From: Nostoc sp. LEGE 12450
GTDB taxonomy: Bacteria; Cyanobacteriota; Cyanobacteriia; Cyanobacteriales; Nostocaceae
Assembly: GCF_015206895.1 (NCBI RefSeq)
Contig: NZ_JADEXU010000002.1
Coordinates: 42,377 to 106,376, forward strand
Direction: 5' to 3'
DNA: 64,000 bases
Shown here one piece after another: positions 1 to 8,444 of this stretch. Position 1 is the stretch's first letter. Each line of letters starts with the position of its first letter. Position numbers and translations under genes: made by a program. Under the pieces are notes generated by a model that saw only the letters and a list, made by a program, of their open reading frames with translations, had not been told where the DNA came from and made no database searches.

Positions 1-1059
1 TATTTTGAATCCATGTTCAGGGCTAGGTGTTGATAGGGTTTGGATATTTGGATAATTAACAGTGTCCCAAGTTGCCCAGGTTAAATTTTTCTGGTGATTA
101 ACGTGCTGAATAAATTCCAGAATAGATTGATCTGCTTTAGTAGGAGTCTTTAAATCAAACTGAATTGTCTGAAATACCTGTGTATCCCCCTTGGCAAAGT
201 AATTACCAACTTGCTGAGTTAACCATAACAAACCACGATTTAAAACCCATCCCCAAAATCCCGGACGCTTGGGAGTGACAAGAATTGTTTGCCCTTCAGT
301 TTTACCACCTTCTATCATTCGCAGTGTAAATATAATGTAGAAGTGCAGAAAATCCGGGCCTAGCGTCACAGTGCCAGTGCTACCATACCAGTAACACATA
401 CTATAAGTAACTTCATTGCGATATAGAGGACGAATCAGGCGAATTAACCAGGAATCATCCCCTCCGCGTGTAGTATTGCTGAAGGTAATAGCGTTAGAGT
501 TGAGGTTTTGAGAATCAAATATAATCTCTAAAGGTAAATTGTGTACTGTATTGAAGTGGTGAGCATCAATCGCATTAATTAGTAAGACATTGGGATGGCA
601 GTTTTTGACAAATCGAGTCCCCAATATATAATCACAATCTGCCTGTTCTAATTCTGGTACAAAAGGTAGCAAACTTGGCTTTTCTTCTCCCACCCAAACC
701 CAAATCATGCCGTACTTTTCCGCCGTGTGCCAAGTTTTAATACACACAGGTAGCGGTTTTCCCAGAGAAGGAACATCTACACAAATTCCGCGACTGTCAT
801 ACTCCCAATTATGAAAAAAGCAGCGAATTCCATCACCTTCTACCTTACCTTCTGCTAAATGAGCGCCCATGTGTGGACAATAAGCATCTATAGCTACTAC
901 CTGACCACTAACTCCCCGATAAATTGCCAGATTTCTACCTAGCAACGTTAGAGCTTTTACCTTGCTAATTTTTAATTTTTTGGATGGCAATGTCCAGTAC
1001 CATCCCTCTATAAATTGTGTCGGATTGTTAAAGTTTGATTGTGGGTTTGTAGATACCAT
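1..1059 (-). CDS. Rieske [2Fe-2S] non-haem iron oxygenase (C-terminus off window)
   Basis: The first 353 codons are open from ATG at 1059 to the window edge, so the C-terminus is missing. The N-terminal Rieske domain carries C61-P-H63 and C80-F-F-H83, the four [2Fe-2S] ligands. About 100 residues later a N..D..H....H pattern (INAIDAHHFNTVH) matches the mononuclear iron ligands of ring-hydroxylating oxygenase alpha subunits. It is a paralogue of the protein encoded at 2045-3049, with the same domain order. It starts 5 bp after the stop of the GNAT-like gene, so the two are probably co-transcribed. The family hydroxylates or oxidatively modifies aromatic rings, sterols, chlorins or lipids; the substrate here is unknown. 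Confidence 0.88.
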   Translation of the reverse strand, partial: MVSTNPQSNFNNPTQFIEGWYWTLPSKKLKISKVKALTLLGRNLAIYRGVSGQVVAIDAYCPHMGAHLAEGKVEGDGIRCFFHNWEYDSRGICVDVPSLGKPLPVCIKTWHTAEKYGMIWVWVGEEKPSLLPFVPELEQADCDYILGTRFVKNCHPNVLLINAIDAHHFNTVHNLPLEIIFDSQNLNSNAITFSNTTRGGDDSWLIRLIRPLYRNEVTYSMCYWYGSTGTVTLGPDFLHFYIIFTLRMIEGGKTEGQTILVTPKRPGFWGWVLNRGLLWLTQQVGNYFAKGDTQVFQTIQFDLKTPTKADQSILEFIQHVNHQKNLTWATWDTVNYPNIQTLSTPSPEHGFKI

Positions 1060-1064
1060 AAAAA

Positions 1065-1805
1065 TTAAATGAGAACACAATCTTGCACAAATTGTAACGA
1101 TGATTCTGACTCCCACATCCGTTTTCCAGCACGAGTGAGATTGTCATAGTTAATTTCAGTTAAACAAACTAATTCATCCCCTAATCGATAGCCGGGGTTT
1201 ATTTCTTCAAAAAATTGGATATGGGGGTTAGTCTGTCTTCCTGTGGGGATTTCAATCAACCCCTCACAGAGAATTTGGGGATGCGGAAAATTGACGATAC
1301 CAGTTGATTCTTGGTATAAACTACCATAGTATTCGCGTGCTAAACTCACCATCAGATTTGTTACATCGGCAGGTGTTGTAACATCATAACGCGGGTAGAA
1401 ATCTTGCCAAAAAGTCGGGAGAAAACGATAAGTGCGAAAACCAGAGCAAATTAGCAGCCAGTAAAGTTTATTTTCTGCATAGTGTTGACGCAAAAAATTG
1501 ATAGCGGCAATCCAACTACGTGGTAGTGTTGTACTAGACCAAGCACTAGGATCAACAATAGTGTCGCCAGAATACACTACACTAATTTTTTCTCCCAAAA
1601 AAGTTGTTTGGCATAACATCAGAGTTGAAAATCCTTTGAGTGCGTTGGATGTCTCATCTCTCAACAGCAAAACCCAGTTTTTGCGCTCTAGATCAATTTG
1701 AAACCCATCCCAGGTTATACCTTGGAAGTGATTTTGCAGCAACGCATACATGGCGATGCGATCGCTTGATTGCAAATTTTGAACAGGAATCAGTAAACTC
1801 TTCAT
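1065..1805 (-). CDS. GNAT-fold-like protein of an oxygenase cluster, function unknown
   Basis: This 246-residue protein has no motif that I can place firmly. The alternation of strands around residues 45-90 (WVLLLRDE, LKGFSTLML, KISVVYSGDTIV) and the following helix resemble the core of an N-acetyltransferase fold, but the acetyl-CoA loop is not clear. No signal peptide or membrane segment is visible. It lies 5 bp upstream of the first Rieske gene and 239 bp downstream of the second, so it belongs to the cluster that holds the Mpo1-like gene. An acyl or acetyl transfer step on the oxygenase product is a guess from context only. Confidence 0.6.
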   Translation of the reverse strand: MKSLLIPVQNLQSSDRIAMYALLQNHFQGITWDGFQIDLERKNWVLLLRDETSNALKGFSTLMLCQTTFLGEKISVVYSGDTIVDPSAWSSTTLPRSWIAAINFLRQHYAENKLYWLLICSGFRTYRFLPTFWQDFYPRYDVTTPADVTNLMVSLAREYYGSLYQESTGIVNFPHPQILCEGLIEIPTGRQTNPHIQFFEEINPGYRLGDELVCLTEINYDNLTRAGKRMWESESSLQFVQDCVLI

Positions 1806-2044
1806 TACTCGGAAATTACCTAAAATCTATTGGTAAGATGTATTTATTTAAAACTTTATCGACCAATTTGGTAAATTTACGGTGTAATGTGACAGATTAC
1901 AAAATGGTTATCTACGCTACAATCTCATATTCACATCTTGCACCTTCTCATAAGGTTTGATAGAAATTGCCCACTCTACAAAGATTTAAGAAACCCAAGA
2001 TTACCAAAGTTCTTGTTAAGTTACGCTGTCGCTAACCCAATGTA

Positions 2045-3049
2045 CTATTCTACACCCCTATTTTTTGACCATCGAGACGGTTTTAGCTGATTTACATACT
2101 CCATATATTCAGCTAAAGGCTGATCAATACTAAGGAGCAACTTCGGATTAAAGCGAATATTGTCGTAAATTTTACCATCCTCATCCCTGAGCATATAGTA
2201 AGCCAAGCGAGTACAGAATAGCAAAAACTGACTCAGCAAATATCCCACAATACCTTTACGTTTTTCAGTTACATAAATCGGTTGAATTCTCGTTCTTCCA
2301 GATGCAATGGGAGTATAAGCATATATCATAAACAATGGCGGAAAAAGCCTGACATCTTTCATCATTGTTAACAAACCAATGCAACCATGAGCATAACGCA
2401 TTGAATACTGATATGTAGAACCAAGAAATCTTTGACCTAACTTTTCTCTCCAAGTGGTTTGGGGGAATTGTCCCCGCATTGTAAAGTCAATTTGCGTTCC
2501 TAATTCGCTGCGATGTAGCGACAGATCCATTTTAATATCTAAATGATGAATTGTTTTTAAATGTTGAGCATCAATCCCATTCATCATACAAATATGATGA
2601 TGGCAACTTCTTGCAAATGCAATATCAGCTTGTGCAACAATTTCTTTTCCCTTCAATTCATCAAAATCAGCCACTTTCTCTGGTGCTTTAGCATCTGGAT
2701 AAATCCAGATAAATCCATACTTTTCTTCTGTTGCATAAGCTTGTAACTTAGCTTGAGTAGGAATTTCTGATTGACAGGGAATATTTTGACAAAGCCCTGT
2801 TTCATCAAATGCCCAATGATGAAATGTACAACGAATCCAATTACCATCAACCTTCCCAATTCCTAAATCTGTTCCCAAATGAGGGCAGTAAGCATCCAAA
2901 GCCCGTACTTGCCCATCTTCACCTCTAAAAATTGCAATTTTCTGACCGCACACTTCTACAGATTTTGCTGTTTTTTTAGGTATTTCATTACTAGGACAGG
3001 CAATATACCAACCCTTAGCAATCACATTCCAATTATTGAATATTTGCAT
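2045..3049 (-). CDS. Rieske [2Fe-2S] non-haem iron oxygenase
   Basis: A full-length 334-residue oxygenase alpha-subunit-like protein. The Rieske ligands are C55, H57, C74 and H77 (CPH and CTFH). The catalytic iron site is N157-x2-D160-x2-H163-x4-H168 (NGIDAQHLKTIH). The C-terminal third contains hydrophobic stretches (LFPPLFMIYAY; LLSQFLLFCTRLAYYML), like membrane-associated members such as pheophorbide or chlorophyllide oxygenases, but no assignment to those is justified. The start overlaps the end of the Mpo1-like gene by 17 bp, which implies translational coupling. A reductase or ferredoxin partner is not encoded nearby; photosynthetic ferredoxin could serve. Confidence 0.88.
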   Translation of the reverse strand: MQIFNNWNVIAKGWYIACPSNEIPKKTAKSVEVCGQKIAIFRGEDGQVRALDAYCPHLGTDLGIGKVDGNWIRCTFHHWAFDETGLCQNIPCQSEIPTQAKLQAYATEEKYGFIWIYPDAKAPEKVADFDELKGKEIVAQADIAFARSCHHHICMMNGIDAQHLKTIHHLDIKMDLSLHRSELGTQIDFTMRGQFPQTTWREKLGQRFLGSTYQYSMRYAHGCIGLLTMMKDVRLFPPLFMIYAYTPIASGRTRIQPIYVTEKRKGIVGYLLSQFLLFCTRLAYYMLRDEDGKIYDNIRFNPKLLLSIDQPLAEYMEYVNQLKPSRWSKNRGVE

Positions 3050-3446
3050 AATTGTTTGATAGATAATTATTTAATATTTCTTGTCGTTGGCGAATATCAT
3101 CTCGATATTTACCCATCAAAATTCTAAACAACATTTTACCTAAACAGTAAGAAGCCCGCCAAGAAAATACAGCATCTTGTAAATCAATATGGTTACGCTC
3201 AAATAAAAAATGTCCGGTTAATCCTAATAATTGGGTTAATGGTAAGCCCAAGAGCAACCCAAAGTTTTGCAACTTCCAAGTATAAAAAAGTAAACTGTAA
3301 AAAAAGAATATTCCTAGAAGGTGTAGAGTAATATTAATTGGATGTTGATGTTTAATAATAAAAATGTCCCAATAATCTGTAAAAGGATGATCCAGAATTT
3401 GATTATTAATCCGATTTCTCAAACTTTGTTGAGGATGATAATTCAT
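3033..3446 (-). CDS. Mpo1-like (DUF962-type) small membrane protein
   Basis: The protein has 137 residues with two hydrophobic helices (about residues 38-58 and 62-80). It shows the family pattern of a HxHPxNxxLH segment (HQHPINITLH) before the first helix and G-H-x-x-x-E-x-N (GHFLFERN) after the second. In yeast Mpo1 these histidines bind Fe(II) for alpha-oxidation of 2-hydroxy fatty acids, established for that enzyme only. It is the first gene of the minus-strand cluster and overlaps the Rieske gene by 17 bp. Two different iron oxygenase families in one operon suggest successive oxidation of a lipid-like substrate, which is inference. Short relative to Mpo1 homologues of about 170-190 residues. 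Confidence 0.7.
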   Translation of the reverse strand: MNYHPQQSLRNRINNQILDHPFTDYWDIFIIKHQHPINITLHLLGIFFFYSLLFYTWKLQNFGLLLGLPLTQLLGLTGHFLFERNHIDLQDAVFSWRASYCLGKMLFRILMGKYRDDIRQRQEILNNYLSNNYANIQ

Positions 3447-3592
3447 ATAAAAACCTTCTAGAATTAATCTTTAGTTTAGTGTCAAGAGTGCGATCGCTCT
3501 ACAGATAACGGTTAAGACCGCCAAAACACAACATAGTCCAAGCTTAAGCCAGCGTTCCGGTACTCCCAGTTGTTAGGTAGGTTTTGTTGGTT

Positions 3593-5542
3593 TTAAGAGT
3601 TTGAGCCTGCTAATCCATCTATATTTAGAGAATTTATCAGATCAATTATGTTTTGCTTGTTATGAGTATCGGGAGCAAGCTCTAATAATTTATGGAAATC
3701 AGAAATTGCTTGATTTAGTTGTTTAAGATGCAGGTAAGTATAGGCTCTATTAAAATATGCAGGTGCTAGATATGGATCTAACTCTATGGCTTTCTCATAA
3801 TCTAGAATAGCTTCGTTAAAACAACCCATAATCTTATAAATATTTCCTCTATTAACATAAGCACCAGTATATTCAGGTTCTAACTCAATAGACTTAGAGT
3901 AATCGGATAACGCATTATCCAACTTATTTAATAAAAAATAAGCATTACCACGATTATAATATGCTTTAGAATATGTTGAGTTTATCTGGATTGCTATATT
4001 ATATTCAGCAATTCCCTTTTCTATTTCACCAAATTTTACATACAACATTCCTAAGTTGTAGTGTGGCATATCGTATTGTGGGTCTATTTCAATTGCTTGT
4101 TTATAATCTTCAAACGCTGCTTTTTCATCACCTATTTTTTTGTACAAATTTCCCCGTGAATTGTAGACAAGTACATATTTTATGTTTAATTGAATTACTA
4201 TATTATAATCCTCTAATGCTTGTCTTAAATTACTTAAATCAGAATAAACAATTCCTCGGTTATAGTAGGCATTTATATAGCCATCATTAAGTTCAATTAC
4301 TTTTGTATAGTCTAAAATCGCTTTCTCTGCTTCTTCCAAAAGACGATATGCGTTTCCTCGATTGTAGTAAGCATCTATAAAATTTTTATCGATATCTATT
4401 GCTTGAGTAAAATCAAGTACAGCCAAATCAAGTTTATTTAGTTCCGTATAAGTAATACCACGCCCATAGTAAGCATGAGAGCAGCTTCCATCTAGCTCAA
4501 TAGCCGTTGAAAAATCTGACAATGCTTGAGTAGTATTGCCCATCTGAATGTTAGCAACAGCGCGATTGAAGTATCCTACCGGATGGCTATTGCCTGATTC
4601 TATACCTTTACTAAAAGCTTGTTCAATAAACTCATATTTTTCATTGAGAGCAATATTGACGAATCCTAAATAAAAATATAAATTTGCTAAACTTTCTTTG
4701 ACTTCTTCATTGTTTACTGATTTCATACATTTTAAGGCATCTTCTAAGAAGTATCTAGACGATTTAAACTCATTTTTCCAGAAATAAATTTGCCCAATGC
4801 TAAATTGAACAAGGTAAGTAAATTGAAAAGGTAAATAATGATGAATGTAAATAGGAAAATCATCAGGTGGATGCATTAAATTTACAAACCTAGCAGGTAT
4901 CTCATTTGGAATTATTAGTTTATCTTTTTGTAAAATAGTGTAGCGTGGAAAAATTCCTCCATCATCATAATGTCCCCAGATAAAAGCCGTAGCATTGTAA
5001 CTCTTACCCACAGCTTTCATAACTTCAAATTCATTGCGTCTAAATACTTCCTTGACAGATTCGATTCTTACATCATTAAAATTATATTTATTCAGAGAAG
5101 TATTGAGTGATTCTAATATACTGCCAGTAACATCATAATTTACATTTTTGCTAGCATTAAAAAAATCAGCTATGAGGATAAGTATTTCATTATCTGAGGC
5201 GGGTTTTAATTCTTTAATAGAATTCTCCATATCTTGATAATATTGAGAATTTTTCCGCCATTTTTCAACTGCTAAGTGTAGGTCATTTATATATTTCTTA
5301 GCTTCACCGATAGTCCAGCCTTTACTCTGGCTTGTTCTTGTATCATACTTGTCATGATGTTCAAGACAGAGAAAAGCTAAATTTTCTAGTTTGCTATTAC
5401 AGTTATTTCTATCCAAATGAGCTATTTGTCCTGGCTTCTCACAAAAATCATTATTTAAACCAAAACAAAGACAGCACCTTCTACCACTTTTATACAGAAC
5501 TTCAGTTTCTATATCACTAGATATTTTCTTTCGAGTCGTCAT
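3593..5542 (-). CDS. HNH-type zinc domain / TolB-like domain / TPR array protein
   Basis: A 649-residue three-part protein. Residues 20-70 form an HNH-like treble clef: C23-C-L-C26, H42 with D44/N47, then C59-L-E-H62-H63. Residues about 118-210 match the TolB-N-like domain often found before TPRs in cyclase or activator proteins (start ILILIADF; later TAFIWGHYDDGG). From about 265 to 640 there are roughly eleven 34-residue TPRs (A-YYNRG-Y...A-DY-KAIELDP). The HNH histidines look intact, so nuclease activity is possible, but a DNA-binding role is equally compatible. The gene is AT-rich. It follows the small Cys-rich gene 5602-5778 by 59 bp. I know no characterised protein with this exact order. 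Confidence 0.75.
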   Translation of the reverse strand: MTTRKKISSDIETEVLYKSGRRCCLCFGLNNDFCEKPGQIAHLDRNNCNSKLENLAFLCLEHHDKYDTRTSQSKGWTIGEAKKYINDLHLAVEKWRKNSQYYQDMENSIKELKPASDNEILILIADFFNASKNVNYDVTGSILESLNTSLNKYNFNDVRIESVKEVFRRNEFEVMKAVGKSYNATAFIWGHYDDGGIFPRYTILQKDKLIIPNEIPARFVNLMHPPDDFPIYIHHYLPFQFTYLVQFSIGQIYFWKNEFKSSRYFLEDALKCMKSVNNEEVKESLANLYFYLGFVNIALNEKYEFIEQAFSKGIESGNSHPVGYFNRAVANIQMGNTTQALSDFSTAIELDGSCSHAYYGRGITYTELNKLDLAVLDFTQAIDIDKNFIDAYYNRGNAYRLLEEAEKAILDYTKVIELNDGYINAYYNRGIVYSDLSNLRQALEDYNIVIQLNIKYVLVYNSRGNLYKKIGDEKAAFEDYKQAIEIDPQYDMPHYNLGMLYVKFGEIEKGIAEYNIAIQINSTYSKAYYNRGNAYFLLNKLDNALSDYSKSIELEPEYTGAYVNRGNIYKIMGCFNEAILDYEKAIELDPYLAPAYFNRAYTYLHLKQLNQAISDFHKLLELAPDTHNKQNIIDLINSLNIDGLAGSNS

Positions 5543-5601
5543 AGTATTTCATAAAAATAATGGATAGGTTATTAAGCAGAGGTTTGTATAGAATTTATAC
5601 C

Positions 5602-5778
5602 TTAATAGTCATTATCAGCCACACAAATACCTTTACATTTAATACCGTTCGTAGCAGTGCGCTGACAATGAGAACATAGAACTTTTTCGTTTTCTGTTTC
5701 TTTATTTATGTTTATATTAGTGTTTGCCTGTAGCTTGTCTTTGTCGATCTGGAGTTTTATATTCATAAGAATAAGCAT
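5602..5778 (-). CDS. Small Cys-rich (zinc-knuckle-like) protein, 58 aa
   Basis: A 58-codon frame starting at ATG 5778, with a second in-frame ATG at 5766 that could be the real start (54 residues). The N-terminal half is polar and Asn/Lys-rich; the C-terminal half has C-S-H-C...C-K-G-I-C (CSHC, then CKGIC), a likely metal-binding knuckle. It is on the same strand and 59 bp ahead of the HNH/TPR gene, which has its own Cys/His zinc cluster, so co-expression is likely. No strong ribosome-binding site is visible before either ATG, which keeps confidence moderate. I do not recognise a family. Confidence 0.5.
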   Translation of the reverse strand: MLILMNIKLQIDKDKLQANTNININKETENEKVLCSHCQRTATNGIKCKGICVADNDY

Positions 5779-5836
5779 GGAGGAATTTATTGCTGTTTAA
5801 ATTTTACAAGCCATTGAGGAGTGATTGCCGATACAA

Positions 5837-5943
5837 CTCTCCGTAAGATAATTCAACAAGGAAACAAAACACTTCCCAACCTTTCACGCCCCAAGCGATC
5901 GCTCACCTTGCCCACACAAACAACCTGAATCCCATTAATATAA
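5837..5943 (-). pseudogene. Remnant of the 3' end of a second D-aminoacylase-like gene
   Basis: This 107-bp stretch aligns without gaps to 6698-6804 (offset 861), about 90% identical. 6698-6804 is the last 30 codons plus the stop of the amidohydrolase gene at 6714-8420. Read on the minus strand it still encodes YINGIQ...GKVSDRLGRERL...SVLFPC-stop, versus YINGVR...GKVSDRLGREKL...SVLFPC in the intact gene. Nothing upstream of the fragment matches the rest of the gene, so it is a relic. The toxin–antitoxin pair lies exactly between the relic and the intact copy. Confidence 0.85.
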
Positions 5944-5962
5944 GTTCGCTTTCATAGGTATA

Positions 5963-5990
5963 TTATATCAATATATCAAATATGATATAA
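5963..5990 (+). promoter_or_regulatory. Inverted repeat in toxin-antitoxin promoter
   Basis: TTATATCA (5963-5970) and TGATATAA (5983-5990) form a perfect 8-bp inverted repeat with 12 bp between arms, 7 bp before the toxin start. The DNA is very AT-rich and also offers -10-like sequence. Autoregulation of such modules through a palindrome in the promoter is typical, so this is the likely operator of the downstream Xre-type antitoxin. Confidence 0.5.
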
Positions 5991-5997
5991 GTACAGC

Positions 5998-6339
5998 ATG
6001 GGAGATCAAAGTAAACCTTTAGTTTGGTTACATGGTGAAGTTAAAACCCCACCTTTCAGTCAAGAAGCACGCATAGAAGCGGGTGTTCTGCTCAGACAAT
6101 TACAGGAAGGTGAATCCCTTGGGTTGCCACATTCACGCCCTATGCCAAGTATAGGAATTCACTGTCATGAATTACGTATTCGAGATACAGATAAAAACTG
6201 GAGAATCATTTATCGAATTGATGACGATGCAATCTTGATTGTTGAAGTCTTTAATAAAACAACGAGAACAACATCCAAGAAGATAATTGAGGTTTGCAAA
6301 AAGCGTCTAAGCAAATATGATACCGATCAACAGGAGTAA
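5998..6339 (+). CDS. RelE/HigB-superfamily toxin (phage Gp49-like)
   Basis: A 113-residue protein of the phage-derived Gp49-like branch of the RelE superfamily. The pattern of KTPPFSQEARIEAGVLLRQLQEGESL, then LPHSRPMPSIGIHCHELRIRD and WRIIYRIDDDAILIVEVFNKTTRTT matches the helix-hairpin and beta-sheet with conserved arginines (ELR, WRIIYR) and K/T-rich tail. Such toxins are ribosome-dependent mRNA endonucleases. The stop codon lies 4 bp before the antitoxin start, toxin-first order as in higBA-like loci. The promoter holds an 8-bp inverted repeat. Confidence 0.85.
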   Translation: MGDQSKPLVWLHGEVKTPPFSQEARIEAGVLLRQLQEGESLGLPHSRPMPSIGIHCHELRIRDTDKNWRIIYRIDDDAILIVEVFNKTTRTTSKKIIEVCKKRLSKYDTDQQE

Positions 6340-6343
6340 TGTG

Positions 6344-6658
6344 ATGGATCGAGCAAAGAGAGAACGTTTGGAATCTAAAGGCTGGAAAATTGGTACAGTT
6401 TCAGATTTTTTGGAGTTAACACCTGAAGAAAATATCTTGGTTGAAATTAAGCTAGCTCTCAGCCAAAACTTAAAGGAACGTCGGCAAAAACTGATGACTC
6501 AAAGTGAACTCGCTGCTAAGATTAGTTCCAGCCAACCTCGAATTGCTAAAGCTGAAAATGGCGATGCTTCAGTATCAATTGAATTGCTGATTCGGGCAAT
6601 GTTAGCAACAGGTGCAACTCCTCAAGATATTGGCCAAGTCATTGCTGGTGTGGGGTAA
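6344..6658 (+). CDS. Xre-family HTH antitoxin
   Basis: This 104-residue protein starts at ATG 6344, chosen because AGGAG (6332-6336) sits 7 nt upstream; a longer frame from 6317 overlaps the toxin and lacks such a site. The N-terminal part (MDRAKRERLESKGWKIGTVSDFLELTPEE) resembles the toxin-binding segment of antitoxins paired with Gp49-like toxins. Residues about 45-95 form a Cro/C1 helix-turn-helix (MTQSELAAKISSSQPRIAKAENG). It should neutralise the upstream toxin and repress the shared promoter. Confidence 0.87.
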   Translation: MDRAKRERLESKGWKIGTVSDFLELTPEENILVEIKLALSQNLKERRQKLMTQSELAAKISSSQPRIAKAENGDASVSIELLIRAMLATGATPQDIGQVIAGVG

Positions 6659-6713
6659 AAGCAATTCTATGCTAAACTCTCAAACTTCTCTTTGCGCCTC
6701 TGCGTGAGATAAT

Positions 6714-8420
6714 TCAACAAGGAAACAAAACACTTCCCAACTTTTCACGCCCCAAGCGATCGCTCACTTTACCCCTATAAATAACCCGAACCCCATTAAT
6801 ATAAACCCTTTGCACAATTTCATCCGAACCACGCTTAACCATCCGAGGTTCACCATCTAAAACTGGATCTGATATCTGCACCTGCGGGCTAATTGGCTGA
6901 TTTAAAGCATTGGGATCGAGTAAAACTATATCCGCTTTTGCACCAACTTTGATAACTCCCGTATCAAGACGAAACCAACCAGCAGGTTCTCCGGTAACGC
7001 GGCAAATCGCAGCTTCCGGTGAAAGGAACTTCGTTGCAACTGCTTGTTTGAGCAAAGACAAAGCTCCATCATAGTAGCCCAGGTTACGCACGTGAGCGCC
7101 AGCATCGGTAAAACCAGGCAAAATATGCGGATGCTGCATCATCGCTAAACGTGGTTTTAGGCGATCGTTTGCTCCTGTCGCCACCCAGCGTAAATCTGTA
7201 TCGTATTTTTGTAATGCGTGGATAAATAAATCCACTGGTTCTTGTTGCTTTTGATGAGCAATTTGGGCAAAACTTAACCCTTGCCAACTTGCTTCGGGAC
7301 AGTGAATAACTTCCATCAAATCTAACTGACGATGGAATGATTTACGCCGTTTATTCAGCCATTCTTGGCGAAATTGACGACGAAATATTTCCGATGCCAA
7401 TAGTTTTTGTCTTTCTTCTCGTGACTGACAGCCATTGAGTTGTGCGCCTGTGGAGAATTCTTCAAATAAGGGAGTCACAGATCCATCAGAGTAAATGGTG
7501 AAAGGTTCAGTTAGGGTTTGAAAGCGCACATTCCCATTTAGAAGCCGATTCCAAATAAAAAGTAGAGGGGAAAATATTCGCCATAGTTTGCGATCGTGTA
7601 CGGCATCTAAGGCTGAGAGGACTGTTAGCCGCAGTGGTTTTTGTCCAATCCCTGAACCCATACGCAGAATGTCTACAAAGGAAGCGAGCCGTTGTAAATT
7701 GGGTGTGACTTGAAAAACGCGATCGCACCGCCGACATAAATCCGCCAACATTGCATATTCTTTAAATTTGGCGTGTTGAGAAGGAATTGTACAGCCTTGC
7801 CATTCTCCACTCATCCGATGCCAGGGAAACATATCAATAGAAATGCCAATAAAGCCAGCATCTATTGCATCTCTGGCTATGCGCTGCATAAGATTTAGTT
7901 CAAATTTTGTCGGCTGAACCGTTAAACTACGTTCTAATCCCATCACATGAGCGCGTAATGCACTGTGTCCAAACATTGGGGCAACATTGGGGCCAAGGGG
8001 TAACTGTTGCAAATGCTGTAAATATTCTGCTGGTGTCTGCCAGGAAACCGACTTTTGTAGCCATTTTGCAATCAGCCGATGGGAAAGTGTTTCTACCCTC
8101 TGAAAAATATCAGCCAGGATTTGGGGTTCTGCGATCGCAACAGACAAGCTACAGTTACCAATAACCACGCTGGTAACACCATGACGCACTGATTCGCTCA
8201 ATCCTGGTGCAATCTCTAACTCTAAATCGTAGTGGGTATGAATGTCGATGAATCCAGGTGTTACCCATAATCCAGAAGCATCAACCACTTCACGCGCTGG
8301 GGTAGTTAAGGAGGGTGCAAGGGTAACAATGCAGCCGTTTTGAATGCCGATATCTCCGCGCACAGGTGGAGAGCCTAAGCCATCGAAAATTAACCCGTTT
8401 TGAATCAGCAAATCTAACAT
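6714..8420 (-). CDS. N-acyl-D-amino-acid deacylase-like amidohydrolase
   Basis: A 568-residue amidohydrolase of the D-aminoacylase/AMDHD type. The N-terminal beta-sandwich (DLLIQNGLIFDG) leads into FIDIHTHYD, with metal ligands H61 and H63; GNCS at 88-91 contains the Cys that acts as a zinc ligand in D-aminoacylases. Further on GFTDAGAHVRN supplies the catalytic Asp-like position, and the protein returns to the sandwich at ADIVLLDPNAL. Family members hydrolyse N-acyl-D-amino acids or dihydropyrimidine-type substrates. No signal peptide is visible. Its last 30 codons are duplicated at 5837-5943, beyond the toxin-antitoxin pair. Confidence 0.85.
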   Translation of the reverse strand: MLDLLIQNGLIFDGLGSPPVRGDIGIQNGCIVTLAPSLTTPAREVVDASGLWVTPGFIDIHTHYDLELEIAPGLSESVRHGVTSVVIGNCSLSVAIAEPQILADIFQRVETLSHRLIAKWLQKSVSWQTPAEYLQHLQQLPLGPNVAPMFGHSALRAHVMGLERSLTVQPTKFELNLMQRIARDAIDAGFIGISIDMFPWHRMSGEWQGCTIPSQHAKFKEYAMLADLCRRCDRVFQVTPNLQRLASFVDILRMGSGIGQKPLRLTVLSALDAVHDRKLWRIFSPLLFIWNRLLNGNVRFQTLTEPFTIYSDGSVTPLFEEFSTGAQLNGCQSREERQKLLASEIFRRQFRQEWLNKRRKSFHRQLDLMEVIHCPEASWQGLSFAQIAHQKQQEPVDLFIHALQKYDTDLRWVATGANDRLKPRLAMMQHPHILPGFTDAGAHVRNLGYYDGALSLLKQAVATKFLSPEAAICRVTGEPAGWFRLDTGVIKVGAKADIVLLDPNALNQPISPQVQISDPVLDGEPRMVKRGSDEIVQRVYINGVRVIYRGKVSDRLGREKLGSVLFPC

Positions 8421-8444
8421 AATTGTTTGTTGCCCTTGTTTGCT

